DNA of 54,402 nt from a virus. A model generated the notes under the pieces. That model made no database searches and had not been told where the DNA came from. It worked only from the letters and a program-made list of their open reading frames with translations. Each line of letters opens with the position of its first letter. The first letter of the stretch is position 1. Below, piece after piece: positions 14,880-24,664 of this stretch. Location: positions 1 through 54,402 of the IMG/VR virus record IMGVR_UViG_3300036766_002274, one strand, 5' to 3'. A program made the position numbers and the translations under genes.

Positions 14880-15356
14880 TTAACTCAGCACGCCGGTGTT
14901 GAAGGCTTCGGTGCCGTCAGAAATCCAGCCGTACAGGTTGATGGTCGCTGTGCCCTCAAGGTCACCCGAGGTGCAGACGATGCGGGCGTAGGGCTGGATG
15001 GTGCGGAGGCGACCACGCAGCTTGGAGCGGACAAGCGTGTGGGTTGCCCCAGCGACGGTGCCGTCCTTTGTCCACAGACCGGCAGCGGAGAACGCCATCG
15101 TTCCGATGGTGTCGCCGTCAGTCCAGTTCGTCCCGTCGGGGCTGACCTGAAACTTCCAGACGAGCGTCGCGCCGTCAGCGTCGGTGCCGATGACGAGGTT
15201 CTTCGCCATCAGCTCGACACCAAAGCCGTAGAGGCTGGTGCCGTACTTCCGGTCGCCCACATAGTCCGCAAGCAGACTGATGGTCGGGCCGGTGACGGTG
15301 CCCCCGACCGCAATGGCCGAGGGGTTGGTGAATACGGTTACACGGGAGTCGCGCAT
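14880..15356 (-). CDS. Putative capsid-associated/decoration protein
   Basis: 158 aa from ATG 15356, one base after the capsid stop. Longer readings would run inside the capsid gene. A beta-rich product: SRVTVFTNPSAIAVGG, GVELMAKNLVIG, TLVWKFQVSPDGTNW, RIVCTSGDLEGTATINLYGW. The position directly behind the major capsid gene, the size and the beta content all fit a head decoration or stabilising protein. No specific family is seen. Confidence 0.6.
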   Translation of the reverse strand: MRDSRVTVFTNPSAIAVGGTVTGPTISLLADYVGDRKYGTSLYGFGVELMAKNLVIGTDADGATLVWKFQVSPDGTNWTDGDTIGTMAFSAAGLWTKDGTVAGATHTLVRSKLRGRLRTIQPYARIVCTSGDLEGTATINLYGWISDGTEAFNTGVLS

Positions 15357-15357
15357 G

Positions 15358-16368
15358 TTAGGAAACCTTGATTCCGCGCAGCGCCACGCCGAACTTGGGA
15401 TGAACGTGGCGGAGGCCAATGGGCCAGTCGATGACTGTGCGGTACGTGACGCCGTCATCGAGGAGGAACGGCTTGCCGACCTCCATCGAATACTGCTGGA
15501 TGCCGTGGATGTACGGCTCGCCAAGCTTCAGGAAGTACACCGGGAGGCAGGCCACCGAGTTGATGGTCTCGGTCGCAACGATGGCGGTGGACTGGTCGGC
15601 CTTGAAGCCCATGTCGTAGAAGTCCACGCCGTTGTAGTTCCAGATGGGCTTCTGGTTCGGGATGGCTGTGGAGCGGCGCATGTTGTCCGCCGTGATGCTC
15701 GGCTCCATCGCCGGGGTGTCCTTGTAGAGGTTCAAGCGCCGCAGGCAGCTCTTGAGCGTCCGCACGAACTGGGCATCCGTGAGCGCAACGTCAGCCGTGT
15801 GGCCGTCGCAGGCGTAGATGGCTTCATCGATTTTGTCGAGGAAGGTCTGCATGGTTGCAGTCGTGTTCGCGGCAACAGCCGCAGCCACGTCGAGCTTGGT
15901 CGAGGCGTCAACGCCGTAGACCATTTGTGCAGCCGGGGCATTCGCAAGGCGAACCTTGATGCCCTCAAAGCTGTCTTCGTCAACGCCGTGGTCACCGTTG
16001 ATGAACGCATCGTTGAACGTCCACGCAGCACCCTTGACGGCCTGCCGTGTACGTTCGGTCATGATGTCCACAACCGGGGACTTGTCCCGCATGTCGGTCT
16101 TGTCGATGTCGATGGTTGCGCCCATCGAGAACACCGCATCCGAGACAACGTCGGTGCCGCCACCCTTTACGGTGCCGTGCATCTCACCACGTCGGCGGAA
16201 GCCGATGGTGGGAATGGAGTTGGTGCGGCGTGTGCTGATTTCCAGCGTGCCGATGGTAGTCAGCGGAAGCTTCCGAGAGATGTCGCATTCGATTGCGAAC
16301 GTCTCTACGACAGCCGCCTCGAACTCATCTTTCTTGGCGCGCATAACGTCGAGGAGTGTGAGGGCCAT
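15358..16368 (-). CDS. Major capsid protein, HK97 fold
   Basis: 336 aa. The pattern is that of HK97-type capsids of podoviruses and siphoviruses: an N-terminal helix, an extended arm (TIGTLEISTRRTNSIPTIGF), spine-helix material, then NDAFINGDHGVDEDSFEGI, the usual (A/F)..GDG....F.GI signature. A typical beta-rich P-domain end follows (YFLKLGEPYIHGI, LRHVHPKFGVALRGIKV). It has the usual length for an unprocessed subunit. It follows a scaffold-like gene and precedes a decoration-like gene. An intercistronic hairpin (16401-16428) separates it from the scaffold gene. Confidence 0.9.
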   Translation of the reverse strand: MALTLLDVMRAKKDEFEAAVVETFAIECDISRKLPLTTIGTLEISTRRTNSIPTIGFRRRGEMHGTVKGGGTDVVSDAVFSMGATIDIDKTDMRDKSPVVDIMTERTRQAVKGAAWTFNDAFINGDHGVDEDSFEGIKVRLANAPAAQMVYGVDASTKLDVAAAVAANTTATMQTFLDKIDEAIYACDGHTADVALTDAQFVRTLKSCLRRLNLYKDTPAMEPSITADNMRRSTAIPNQKPIWNYNGVDFYDMGFKADQSTAIVATETINSVACLPVYFLKLGEPYIHGIQQYSMEVGKPFLLDDGVTYRTVIDWPIGLRHVHPKFGVALRGIKVS

Positions 16369-16400
16369 GTTGGTCTTTCTGTCTTACACAGTGCTTGTAA

Positions 16401-16428
16401 AGCGCAGTAAACTATGTATAACTGCGCT
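16401..16428 (-). other. Intercistronic hairpin between scaffold and capsid genes
   Basis: AGCGCAGT (16401-16408) pairs perfectly with ACTGCGCT (16421-16428) around a 12-nt AT-rich loop. On the minus strand it begins 8 nt after the scaffold stop and is followed by TTTAC, giving a weak terminator look. Many phages keep a processing or partial termination signal here to raise capsid over scaffold; that role is inferred. Confidence 0.6.
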
Positions 16429-16435
16429 CGGTTGT

Positions 16436-17296
16436 TTATCTGCCGAACGAGCCGCCACGGATTGCCTTAAGGCGTTCCTGACTGGCAAGTTCAAGGCGGG
16501 ACTTCCCGCTATTGTTGGCTACGGCTGGTACGCCGCCGCCAGACGAACGGGTGCCGACTGGTTCAGTGCGCTTACGCACACCTTCAATCCGCTGGTCATC
16601 ACCTTTGGCGAGGAGTTTCACGAGCGATTCATCGAACTTGTCCAGTCGCTCTACTAGGCCATCCTCATCGGTGCCGTAGTCGAGGTCTGGGTCATCGGCT
16701 TTCACGCCAGCTCTCACAGCCGCTGCTTGGCGACCTGTGACGAACTTGGCAATGCGCTCAGTGACCCAAGCTGGTTGTTCGGTGCTCTGTGATTCTTGTC
16801 GCTTCTCGGGAGCCGGGGCAGATGTCTTCTTCTCTAGCTGAGTGGTACGCAGCTTGACGCGCCGCTCCTGCAAAGCTAGTTTTGCAGACTTCTGGTCATC
16901 CTCGGGCAGGGCACCTAGAAGGGTTTCGCTAGACCAGTTAAGGCCCTCAACGATGTCTTCCATGTTGCCCTCGTAGCGGTCGAACCGGTCGAGTGCCTCT
17001 CGAAGCTGTCCCCTGAGGTCGTCAATCTCCCTGTCCTTCTTACCGATGGACTTCTGGAGACCCTTGTAGACACCATTCTTGGTGTCGCCAGACTCGATGG
17101 CTGCCGCAAGTTCTACCTCGCGGGCCTCCATGAGCTTCTGGAGTTTGGCGATGAGCTTCGGGTCAAGCTCTTCACCGTCTGAGTCACTGTCAGACCCTTT
17201 TTCGTTGCCAGTACCTTCGTCGTCTACGTTGTCGAGGTTGTCTTCCTCGTCTTCGTAGTTCCAAACCGAATCACTGACTTCGCGGGTTTCCGCCAA
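16436..17296 (-). CDS. Scaffold-like protein
   Basis: 286 aa starting with TTG at 17296, chosen because AGAGGT lies about 8 nt upstream. The N terminus is very acidic (NYEDEEDNLDNVDDEG, DSDSDGEELDPKL). The middle is helical and coiled-coil-like (SIGKKDREIDDLRGQLREAL), and the C terminus is basic and Gly/Ser-containing, ending RGGSFGR. This acid-coil-basic layout immediately before the capsid gene is typical of scaffolding proteins. An extended -10 promoter lies about 35 nt upstream. Confidence 0.78.
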   Translation of the reverse strand: MAETREVSDSVWNYEDEEDNLDNVDDEGTGNEKGSDSDSDGEELDPKLIAKLQKLMEAREVELAAAIESGDTKNGVYKGLQKSIGKKDREIDDLRGQLREALDRFDRYEGNMEDIVEGLNWSSETLLGALPEDDQKSAKLALQERRVKLRTTQLEKKTSAPAPEKRQESQSTEQPAWVTERIAKFVTGRQAAAVRAGVKADDPDLDYGTDEDGLVERLDKFDESLVKLLAKGDDQRIEGVRKRTEPVGTRSSGGGVPAVANNSGKSRLELASQERLKAIRGGSFGR

Positions 17297-17327
17297 TTAG
17301 ACGACCTCTTAGTTTCAAGTTGTAAAA

Positions 17328-17336
17328 AGTATAGCA
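17328..17336 (-). promoter_or_regulatory. Extended -10 promoter for the scaffold-capsid genes
   Basis: Read on the minus strand the bases are TGC TATACT, an extended -10 (TGn plus a near-consensus hexamer). It lies between the 2432-aa gene's upstream edge of the gap and the scaffold start, about 32 nt before the TTG. No good -35 is present, which is normal for extended -10 promoters. It would give separate, strong expression of the head genes. The ejection-protein gene lies upstream on this strand. Confidence 0.55.
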
Positions 17337-17365
17337 CATTTCGTGCGCGCCACTCTCAGCACGCA

Positions 17366-20300
17366 TTAACGTGTCTTGCTGGAGGAGTAGTCGAACAGTG
17401 GCTCAGAAGCCATCTGCAACTTGTTGTACTTGTTCTCGTAGTAGGCCATCGTTCCCTTGACAGGAGCCTTGTTGTAGAACTTTTGCAGGCTGCTGTCCAT
17501 GGCTGGGTTGTCGAGGCGCAGAAGCGTACGTTGCCCACTGAGCAGTTTCTGGAATGCCTTCATAGCCGGGTCACTAGAGAGTGAGTCCAGCATGTTTTGC
17601 ACAGGAATCCCGCGCTGCTGTGCCGCGTCCCGCACTGCTGTCTCGAACTCGCTGTATGTATTGAATCCATCGAAGACGCCAAGTCCCTTTACGTACTCAA
17701 AGGCAGTATCTGCCGCATCGTAGTAGGGCTTCGTCGCAGCCTTGGCTGCGTCGTAGTCCCTGCCGAACTGGGTGTCCTTGGGCTTGTCAAACGAGGCAAG
17801 GCGCTCGTCAAGGTACTTCGCGTACTCGGGTGCCGTCTTTGCTTTAAACGCGGTCTGGAGCGCGTCGAGCTTGTTGAAGTCCAGCTTGCCATCCTTGCCC
17901 GTGGCTTGGTCGAACAGCGCGTACCAGTCGTTGACAACCTTGTCCTCGGGCTTCATGTAGCGGCCAAGGTAGTCGAGCACGGTCTCATCAGTGCCCTTGC
18001 GCTGGGCGGCGAGCTTGCCGAGGTCTGTCTGGGCGTCGGTGATTTCCTGACGCCGCTGCCCCGCAAGGAACTGGTACTCAGCCTTCGCATCGAAGGCGCT
18101 CGTCTTGCCAGACTTGTAGCGCGTGTCCAAGTCCTGCATCTTTGTGGTGTAGCCCTTGTTGATGCCGTCGAGCCGGTTGAAGTAGGACTGCACCGGGCTG
18201 TCCTGCCCGGTGGCATTGTCTGCCAGCGTCTTCTTCAGTTCGGCGTAGCGTGTGTTCTTGTCGAGTGCGCCACGGATACCTGTCTGCTCACCAGAGTTCA
18301 GGTCGTTGTAGTCAACGACGCCGTCCTTGTTACCGTTGACGTTGGCCCGGTCTTGCAGGCCGGGGAACTGCTTGCTCACTTCTTCAGCTTTGATGCGCGT
18401 CATCTCGCGCCCAAGCGTCTCAGGGTTGTGGTTCAGGCCAACGAAGTTGCTGAACAGGCCAGCCGCACGCTCGCGTGGATTGCTGTAGTTCGGGTCTTCC
18501 TTGAGCCCCACGTTGTCAGTGAGTGGCTTGATAAACTTACCGATAGCCGTGTGGTTCTGGATGACGCCAGTATTGAACGCAGCCTTGGCCGTGAGGGGAA
18601 GCGGCGGCTGGAAGAGCCCGTTGTTGAAGCCGGTACTGTTGCCCGGTGCGCCGATGCCTGCATCGCTGAGGTGTGACTGAAGGCCGTTACCAATCTCTGT
18701 GGCGAGAGGGCGCGTGGCCGCTCCGATGACATCAGGTGTACGCGAGGAGTACCAGTCAGCCAGCCCCACCATCGGCACCCAGTCTTGCATGCGCCACTTG
18801 CGGACACCGTCAGGACTGTCGGTACGCATGAGCGCCTTCACAAGGCCAATGACAGGATTGGACGCAGAGAGCGTCCCGGTTGCCCCGCCCTGTGCCTTGA
18901 GGAAGTTCTGGCTCTTCGGGTTGAGGATGCTGTCCTCATCCATCGGGTTCATGCTGGGCATCGAACCGGTAGCGAGGTACTGCATGGCAGCCATGCCAGC
19001 ACCCATCAAGACTGCTGTCTTCACGAGGTAGTAGCGCGCCATCGCGCCCTCTGGGCCGAAGTCCGTGCTGGCCTTCTTGGCGAGGATGAACGTGTTCCTG
19101 AGCAACGCCGGTGAGCGCGCCCCGATGGTACGCTCCCACTGGGACTGCTGCGCGCTGATGCCGTAAAGCTGCCGGTTGAGTGTCCCAGAGGTGCGGTTAA
19201 TCTGCTTCGCCGCCTGCACGCTGGACTTGATATTCTCAGCCTTACTGAGCTTCTCACCCGCGTAGCGCGCCTCCGCTTTAAATGCAGCGCGCGTGCCGAC
19301 GTTCGTCGCCAGCCCCAGAGCCAGAGCGAACCCGGCCTCGTACTGGTCATCAACGCCGGGGATGTCTACGCCTGATGCTGCGATACCAGCGCCTGCGAGG
19401 AGTGGCCCGTTCTTGAGGAACTCAGCAGCAAGCCGCCCGCCGACTGGGAACTTACCCTTGGCTGGGCCAAAGCCCTTGATAAAGTTCTCCGTCTGGCGCT
19501 GCAAGTCCCACTGGAGCGCGCGGTGGATAGGCAGGTATGCCTCGAAGCCGTGCTGCTCAATCTGCTTGACACCGGGCATGTTGGAGAGTGAGAGCTTCCC
19601 CTCCTTCTCAATGCCTTCGTGCTCAAGACCGCCAATGCCGCCAGCCTTGGTGTATGCATTCCAGAGGTCTTGGTTCTTCGATACCCAGTGGTCGAAGTAG
19701 CGCTTGCCACCGAAGGACGCGCCGACGAGCGGGATAAAGTTACGCACCGCACCCATGGGGTCGTTGATTGCCAGCATGGCACCCTGCATCGTCCAAGCGC
19801 TGAGGTCACCGGTGAACATCGCCTGCCGCAGGATGTTCGTGATGCCGTCAGCCACAGCCAGTGGGCCAGTCTCATTCCCACGGGTGGGGATGAGCAGGCT
19901 ATCCACTGCCTTGACCATCTCGGGGTGAAAGAGGTGGTCATCGATACCGGGGAGCTGACGCCAGCCCCGCTGCTCCATGCCCTTCTGTTTCACCTTCAGG
20001 TCGAGCCTGTCCTGCTTGCTGAGCGCCTGACGCTCAGCATCACTGGGAATCTTCCACGCCCCGCCTGACTCCTTCAGGTTCTGCACCAGCATCGCGTTAG
20101 CGCGAATCTGGTCGTGCCGCTTCACTTCGAGCCTGAGCAGGGCCATCGGGTCTTTGATGATGTCGAGGCCGGGCTGTGCCCGCAGCGCCGACTCATAAGT
20201 CGGGCCGAGGTCACGGAGCATCTGTGGTGAGCGCAGCCGGTCGAAGCCCGGTGTCTGCATCCTGAACGCCTTTGCAGCGTCTTCGCCAAAGACGCGCCGC

Positions 20301-23300
20301 ACGCTGTCCTCGGTGAAGAACTGCAAGATGCCGTGCTGCTCAAGGAATGGGATGGTATCGGAACCAGATGCCTGCAACGCCGCATTAGTCTGGCGCACCA
20401 TCTCATTGTGCGCGGACTGGTACGCCTCGACAGCCGTGGACTGAGCAGCGCTCAGGTCGTAGCGCTCAGGGTTCTGGAGGATGTCGTAGAGCTTCCCCGG
20501 CCCAGAGCGAAGCTGCTCAGGGAGTCGCCGGTCATCAGCGAGGCCGTGGTAGCGGATGTTTTCCCAAGGGCGGTTGGCCCACTTCGCCTTGGCTTGGAAG
20601 CCGGATGTCGCGCCCAGTGCGCCAGCCCCAGCGATGATGCCAAGCTCCTTCAGCCTGTCGTCCCCGGTGAGTTCGCCGCCTACCCAGCCAGCGGCAACTG
20701 GCGTGGCACCGGCGGCAATCTGCTTGGCTGCATTCTGGAGATGGTTCTCTTTGCCCACGATTGGCGCGAGTTCATCGAGCAACTTACTCGCACGAATCGA
20801 CTGCGTACCCGCCGCCGAGCGCAAGTAGTCGGCGGACGCCATGGTGGCGGCGGCTACCTTCTTCGCCATGAAGGTGACCTTGTTCGAGCTGGGGTCGATG
20901 ATGCTGTTCACGGCATGGATGACCGGGGCGAGGCCCGGCACTTGCTGGAGCAACTGGTTCATGTAGTGCGGGTCTTCCATCGCGGACTCAGCGTGCGCGA
21001 GGTAGTCGCTGCTCTGGGCCTTAACGGCAGTCACCTGTTCCGGTGTCGCCATAGCCTCGACCTTGCGAGCGCTGACGGCAGCCATGCGCTTGTCGTTGAC
21101 CTTCTTCATGCGGTCAGCGGCTTCGGCCTTCGTGTCCTTTACAGGCTCCAGCATGGCCGAGAGCTTCTCAGCGCTCTGCTGGCTCTCTTTAAACGCATCA
21201 GCCAGCCCCGCTTCGCGGCTGGCCTGCGGCGGCTCGATACCGAACGCCTTACCTAGCTCAGCATCGCTACTGGCCGGGTCAGCGATGTACTTGCCTGTAG
21301 CGGCAACCTTGCCAGAGACGTGCTCCAGCAGGCGTGCGCCTGCGCCTGACCGGAGGCCAGAGGCAAGACCGTACTCAGCCGCCTGCTTGAGCTTGTCGCT
21401 CTGGTCGCCATCTGCCGTGGCATACCCATAGACAGCAGCGCCACCGGCCTGCAAAGCAGCCCGTGTCGCTGGGTCTTGTAGCTGCGAACCAGTGCCCTCT
21501 GTTAGCCCCGCAGCAACAGGTGTGGTGCCGCCAGTCCTTGCATCTCTTAAGCCGACTAGATAGTCATCAAACCCAGTGCTTGCACCCGGCGGAATCTCCA
21601 CAAGCGTTACCTTGCGGCCGGTGGCGTCGGTAAAGACGTTCTTCGTAATCTTGCTCGACGTAGACCCCATATGCAGGTAGGGCACCGCAGTCCCAGATGG
21701 AACATCTTGGCCGTTGCTGATAGTGCGGAGCAGCTTATCGCGCAGCTCGCGCGGCAAAGCACTGAGCAGCACTTGCCGGTGGCGCGAGGTATCTAGGAGC
21801 GCAGACACGCTGTATCCCGATACCTGTGGCTCTGGGATTAGCCCTGTGGCTGGCCCCCGCTGTCGCATCCGCGCTTCGGTGTACCTGAGGTCATCCCTTG
21901 CATTCGCAAGTGCCTCACGTAGCGCGCGAGTCTTCGGCCCCGAGTTCTGGGCATCTTCCCAGTCTATATCGAAGCCAAGCTCTTTTGCGGTGGAACTTTC
22001 AGGATAGCTGACTGCCTCTTGCAGTTTTCTAATCCTGTCTTGCAGGAACTGCCAATTCACATCTAGCTGGTCGATGCCGGAGGCTGCTTGCCCTTGGGGG
22101 ATTGATGTTCCCTCCACTCGTGGTGGCAAGTCTGGCGAACGACCAAACGCAACCTCGTCTGGGCTTACATCCCAGCCATTGTTGGTGGGTGCGTCGTGCC
22201 CCAATCCTCGTCCGGGGTTGTCAACCCCGATGCTTCCGCCCTCAGCCATTCGTTGTCCAGTGAGGTCTGGCGCTGGGTCACCCAGTCCTGTCCGTGCTCC
22301 GCCACCAACTCCTGTATCATGTGGGCTTTCTCTAGTGAGCTGCTTAGCTGCGTCCCAGTCGGTTGTGTATTTTCCGGGGTGTTCATATGGTGCAAAGGTT
22401 CCTATTCGCTCATGCAGTGTAGCGGGGTCGCCGCCTTCGTAACGCATGAAGATAATATCAGGTCGGCCATCGGCGGTGTAGTCCCAGCCAGCCGGGGCAT
22501 ACTCATCAGCGAACTTCATCGCCTCGGTTGGCTTGAAGCCGAACTTCGCGTACAGCTTTGGCAGAAAGTTGCCGTCGCCAGCGTAGGCATCGAGCGTCTT
22601 CCCGCCATTCTCAATCGCGTGCAGGAAAGCAGCCTGCCCAGCCTTGGGCGGGCCACCGTTATTGAACAAGTTCTGGATGTCACCTTCTGGCGACAGCATG
22701 TAGCCGGTCTTGCCGTCCGGTGACAGGAACGCCTTCGAGGCAGCGAACTCCTCGGCAGAGTGGGGCGAAAGGTTCCACGCACGCGAGTTCGCGGACTTTG
22801 CCGCCTCGAACACCTTCGGGTCTGTAACCGGGTGGAACTCTACGCTGGGGATGCCACGCTCTGCCGCGCCTCGCTCAGGTAGGTTCTCCACCATGCCAAG
22901 CCGTGCGCCGACTGCGCCTGTTGCGTCCTTGGCGAACCGGCCAACGCCGGTTGCCGCCGCCGCCGTCGCTGCCGCCCTGAGAGCTTCCTCATTATCGTGT
23001 CCGGTTGCGCGGGCTGCCGCATAAGTAGCAGAGCCAGCGAGTCCGGCCTGAACCACTGCGCGCCCACCGGGGACTTTTGCAGCAGCGTCACCGGCAGTGC
23101 GAAGCCCTTCGCTGAACCTCCCCACGCCAGCGCCAAGCGCTGGCTGCACAAGAGATGCAGCACCGGCAAACTTCGCCGTTTCGATGGCGGACTTTAAAGC
23201 CTCGTCGTGGCTTGCGCCTGAGACCCTCGCGCTCGTGTACGAGATGGCAACAGCAGAACCAGCATTGAGCGCAACTGTTTCAACCATCTTCGCGAACGGC

Positions 23301-24664
23301 TTGATGGCCTCACCCAGTGCAGCGCGTACAACAGGGCTGGCTGCGTCCATCCCGAGGCGCTCAGCAACCGGAAGTGTAAGTCGCATGACGCCATTGCCTA
23401 GTGCTTCTCCGGGGAGGAACAGCGCGGCAACGCCGATGCCAGTGTTGACTGCGTACCGCGCGGCCTCGCCTGCGCTCTGGAAGTGCGCAGCGTTGCCAGA
23501 CTCAGAGTCGAGCTTGTTGGCTGCGGCAGTGGCCGCGTCCCGCTGGTCATGGTTGAACCTGCCGACCGTGGCGGCTTGCAGCCGAAGCGGAATAGCAGCG
23601 GCGGCGGCGGCAGTGGACTCAACCGGCTGGGCAATGCCCTCAGCCAAACCGCCGAGCATGTTGCCAACCGCACCGGGGACTGCGCCACGCGCCATGTCAC
23701 CCAGCTTGTCCGAGAAGAACCCGCTCTGGTTCTGGCCGACAGCGGCACGCACTGCCTTCTCCTGATGGAAGAAGGCGTTCTTGTCTTCATACGTGGCATC
23801 TGCGGCTGGAGCCTGAAGGCCGCGCGCCTGCGCGATAAGCGCCTTCGTCGCTGGCGTCTGGATGGACTCGTGCCACTGCATTGGCCCCGTCGTGCCGATA
23901 CCCAGCGTCTCGTTGTCGAGGCTGGAGATACGTGGGTCAGCAGCGAACACACTGAGCGGGTCAGTGTCGAGCTTCTTCAGCACTGCGCGCCAGTCCGAGA
24001 ACTCCTGCCCACGGCCCGTGAGGTGCGCGAGTTCGCGGGCATAGCCCTGCTTCACGTCATCCGGCGTGCCACGCACTTGCGTCTTCAATAGCTGGATTGG
24101 GTCATAGCGCGCCGAAGCATCTCGCCGTACGCTGTCGGTCAAGCTCTGGCCGACAGCGTCAAAGTCCCACCCATCCTTGTTGGCCGCAACACGCATCGCC
24201 GCATTCACCGGTCGCAACAGCCGGTTCGAGCCCCCCGTCTTGAGGCCCTCGGCGCTCTGTGAGTAGCGCAGTACGCCAGCCTGACCACGGCTCTTTATTG
24301 AGGAGTTGCCAAAGTTTTGCCCCTCGGCATCATCGATGTACTTCTTGCGCTCATCAGCGCTGCGCTGCTCGTCAACAAGAACGCGGCTGCGTTGTGTGGC
24401 GGCGCGGTCATCTTCACGGCGAGTGAAGTCAGCACGCTGGTTGTCAGCCTGAGCCTGAGCGCGCTGGCGCTGGTCTTCCTCTTCACGCCTGCGCCGCTCT
24501 TCTTCATCGAGCTGGCGCTGGCGAGCCGCCGCCTCGTACTGGTCGAGACTGTTCCGTGTCCAGTCTTGGCTGCTATCTGCGGGCGCGGCGAAGAGCCCCG
24601 AGCCGGGGTTCACACGGTTGATGCGCGAGTCAACAATGTCACCGAGGTCGTCAAGCACTGCCAT
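17366..24664 (-). CDS. Giant internal-virion/ejection protein, 2432 aa
   Basis: 2432 aa from ATG 24664 (TAATG overlap with the previous stop). Residues about 30-95 are an Arg/Glu/Gln-rich coiled coil. About 605-745 contain a compact domain with GYMLSPEGDIQNLFNNGG, GGKTLDAYAGDGNFLPKLYA and KFGFKP, close in style to GNAT-like or effector domains in large phage polyvalent proteins. Long helical stretches with Ala/Gly-rich hydrophobic segments follow, for example YYLVKTAVLMGAGMAAMQYL near 1880. The order (portal, 662-aa helical protein, this protein) matches podovirus internal core proteins that enter the host with DNA. An enzymatic role for 605-745 is inferred, not shown. Confidence 0.8.
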   Translation of the reverse strand: MAVLDDLGDIVDSRINRVNPGSGLFAAPADSSQDWTRNSLDQYEAAARQRQLDEEERRRREEEDQRQRAQAQADNQRADFTRREDDRAATQRSRVLVDEQRSADERKKYIDDAEGQNFGNSSIKSRGQAGVLRYSQSAEGLKTGGSNRLLRPVNAAMRVAANKDGWDFDAVGQSLTDSVRRDASARYDPIQLLKTQVRGTPDDVKQGYARELAHLTGRGQEFSDWRAVLKKLDTDPLSVFAADPRISSLDNETLGIGTTGPMQWHESIQTPATKALIAQARGLQAPAADATYEDKNAFFHQEKAVRAAVGQNQSGFFSDKLGDMARGAVPGAVGNMLGGLAEGIAQPVESTAAAAAAIPLRLQAATVGRFNHDQRDAATAAANKLDSESGNAAHFQSAGEAARYAVNTGIGVAALFLPGEALGNGVMRLTLPVAERLGMDAASPVVRAALGEAIKPFAKMVETVALNAGSAVAISYTSARVSGASHDEALKSAIETAKFAGAASLVQPALGAGVGRFSEGLRTAGDAAAKVPGGRAVVQAGLAGSATYAAARATGHDNEEALRAAATAAAATGVGRFAKDATGAVGARLGMVENLPERGAAERGIPSVEFHPVTDPKVFEAAKSANSRAWNLSPHSAEEFAASKAFLSPDGKTGYMLSPEGDIQNLFNNGGPPKAGQAAFLHAIENGGKTLDAYAGDGNFLPKLYAKFGFKPTEAMKFADEYAPAGWDYTADGRPDIIFMRYEGGDPATLHERIGTFAPYEHPGKYTTDWDAAKQLTRESPHDTGVGGGARTGLGDPAPDLTGQRMAEGGSIGVDNPGRGLGHDAPTNNGWDVSPDEVAFGRSPDLPPRVEGTSIPQGQAASGIDQLDVNWQFLQDRIRKLQEAVSYPESSTAKELGFDIDWEDAQNSGPKTRALREALANARDDLRYTEARMRQRGPATGLIPEPQVSGYSVSALLDTSRHRQVLLSALPRELRDKLLRTISNGQDVPSGTAVPYLHMGSTSSKITKNVFTDATGRKVTLVEIPPGASTGFDDYLVGLRDARTGGTTPVAAGLTEGTGSQLQDPATRAALQAGGAAVYGYATADGDQSDKLKQAAEYGLASGLRSGAGARLLEHVSGKVAATGKYIADPASSDAELGKAFGIEPPQASREAGLADAFKESQQSAEKLSAMLEPVKDTKAEAADRMKKVNDKRMAAVSARKVEAMATPEQVTAVKAQSSDYLAHAESAMEDPHYMNQLLQQVPGLAPVIHAVNSIIDPSSNKVTFMAKKVAAATMASADYLRSAAGTQSIRASKLLDELAPIVGKENHLQNAAKQIAAGATPVAAGWVGGELTGDDRLKELGIIAGAGALGATSGFQAKAKWANRPWENIRYHGLADDRRLPEQLRSGPGKLYDILQNPERYDLSAAQSTAVEAYQSAHNEMVRQTNAALQASGSDTIPFLEQHGILQFFTEDSVRRVFGEDAAKAFRMQTPGFDRLRSPQMLRDLGPTYESALRAQPGLDIIKDPMALLRLEVKRHDQIRANAMLVQNLKESGGAWKIPSDAERQALSKQDRLDLKVKQKGMEQRGWRQLPGIDDHLFHPEMVKAVDSLLIPTRGNETGPLAVADGITNILRQAMFTGDLSAWTMQGAMLAINDPMGAVRNFIPLVGASFGGKRYFDHWVSKNQDLWNAYTKAGGIGGLEHEGIEKEGKLSLSNMPGVKQIEQHGFEAYLPIHRALQWDLQRQTENFIKGFGPAKGKFPVGGRLAAEFLKNGPLLAGAGIAASGVDIPGVDDQYEAGFALALGLATNVGTRAAFKAEARYAGEKLSKAENIKSSVQAAKQINRTSGTLNRQLYGISAQQSQWERTIGARSPALLRNTFILAKKASTDFGPEGAMARYYLVKTAVLMGAGMAAMQYLATGSMPSMNPMDEDSILNPKSQNFLKAQGGATGTLSASNPVIGLVKALMRTDSPDGVRKWRMQDWVPMVGLADWYSSRTPDVIGAATRPLATEIGNGLQSHLSDAGIGAPGNSTGFNNGLFQPPLPLTAKAAFNTGVIQNHTAIGKFIKPLTDNVGLKEDPNYSNPRERAAGLFSNFVGLNHNPETLGREMTRIKAEEVSKQFPGLQDRANVNGNKDGVVDYNDLNSGEQTGIRGALDKNTRYAELKKTLADNATGQDSPVQSYFNRLDGINKGYTTKMQDLDTRYKSGKTSAFDAKAEYQFLAGQRRQEITDAQTDLGKLAAQRKGTDETVLDYLGRYMKPEDKVVNDWYALFDQATGKDGKLDFNKLDALQTAFKAKTAPEYAKYLDERLASFDKPKDTQFGRDYDAAKAATKPYYDAADTAFEYVKGLGVFDGFNTYSEFETAVRDAAQQRGIPVQNMLDSLSSDPAMKAFQKLLSGQRTLLRLDNPAMDSSLQKFYNKAPVKGTMAYYENKYNKLQMASEPLFDYSSSKTR

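Noticed and set aside
15280-16410. 376-codon plus-strand frame opposite the capsid gene
   Set aside because: The capsid on the other strand is clear by family signature; this frame is its shadow.
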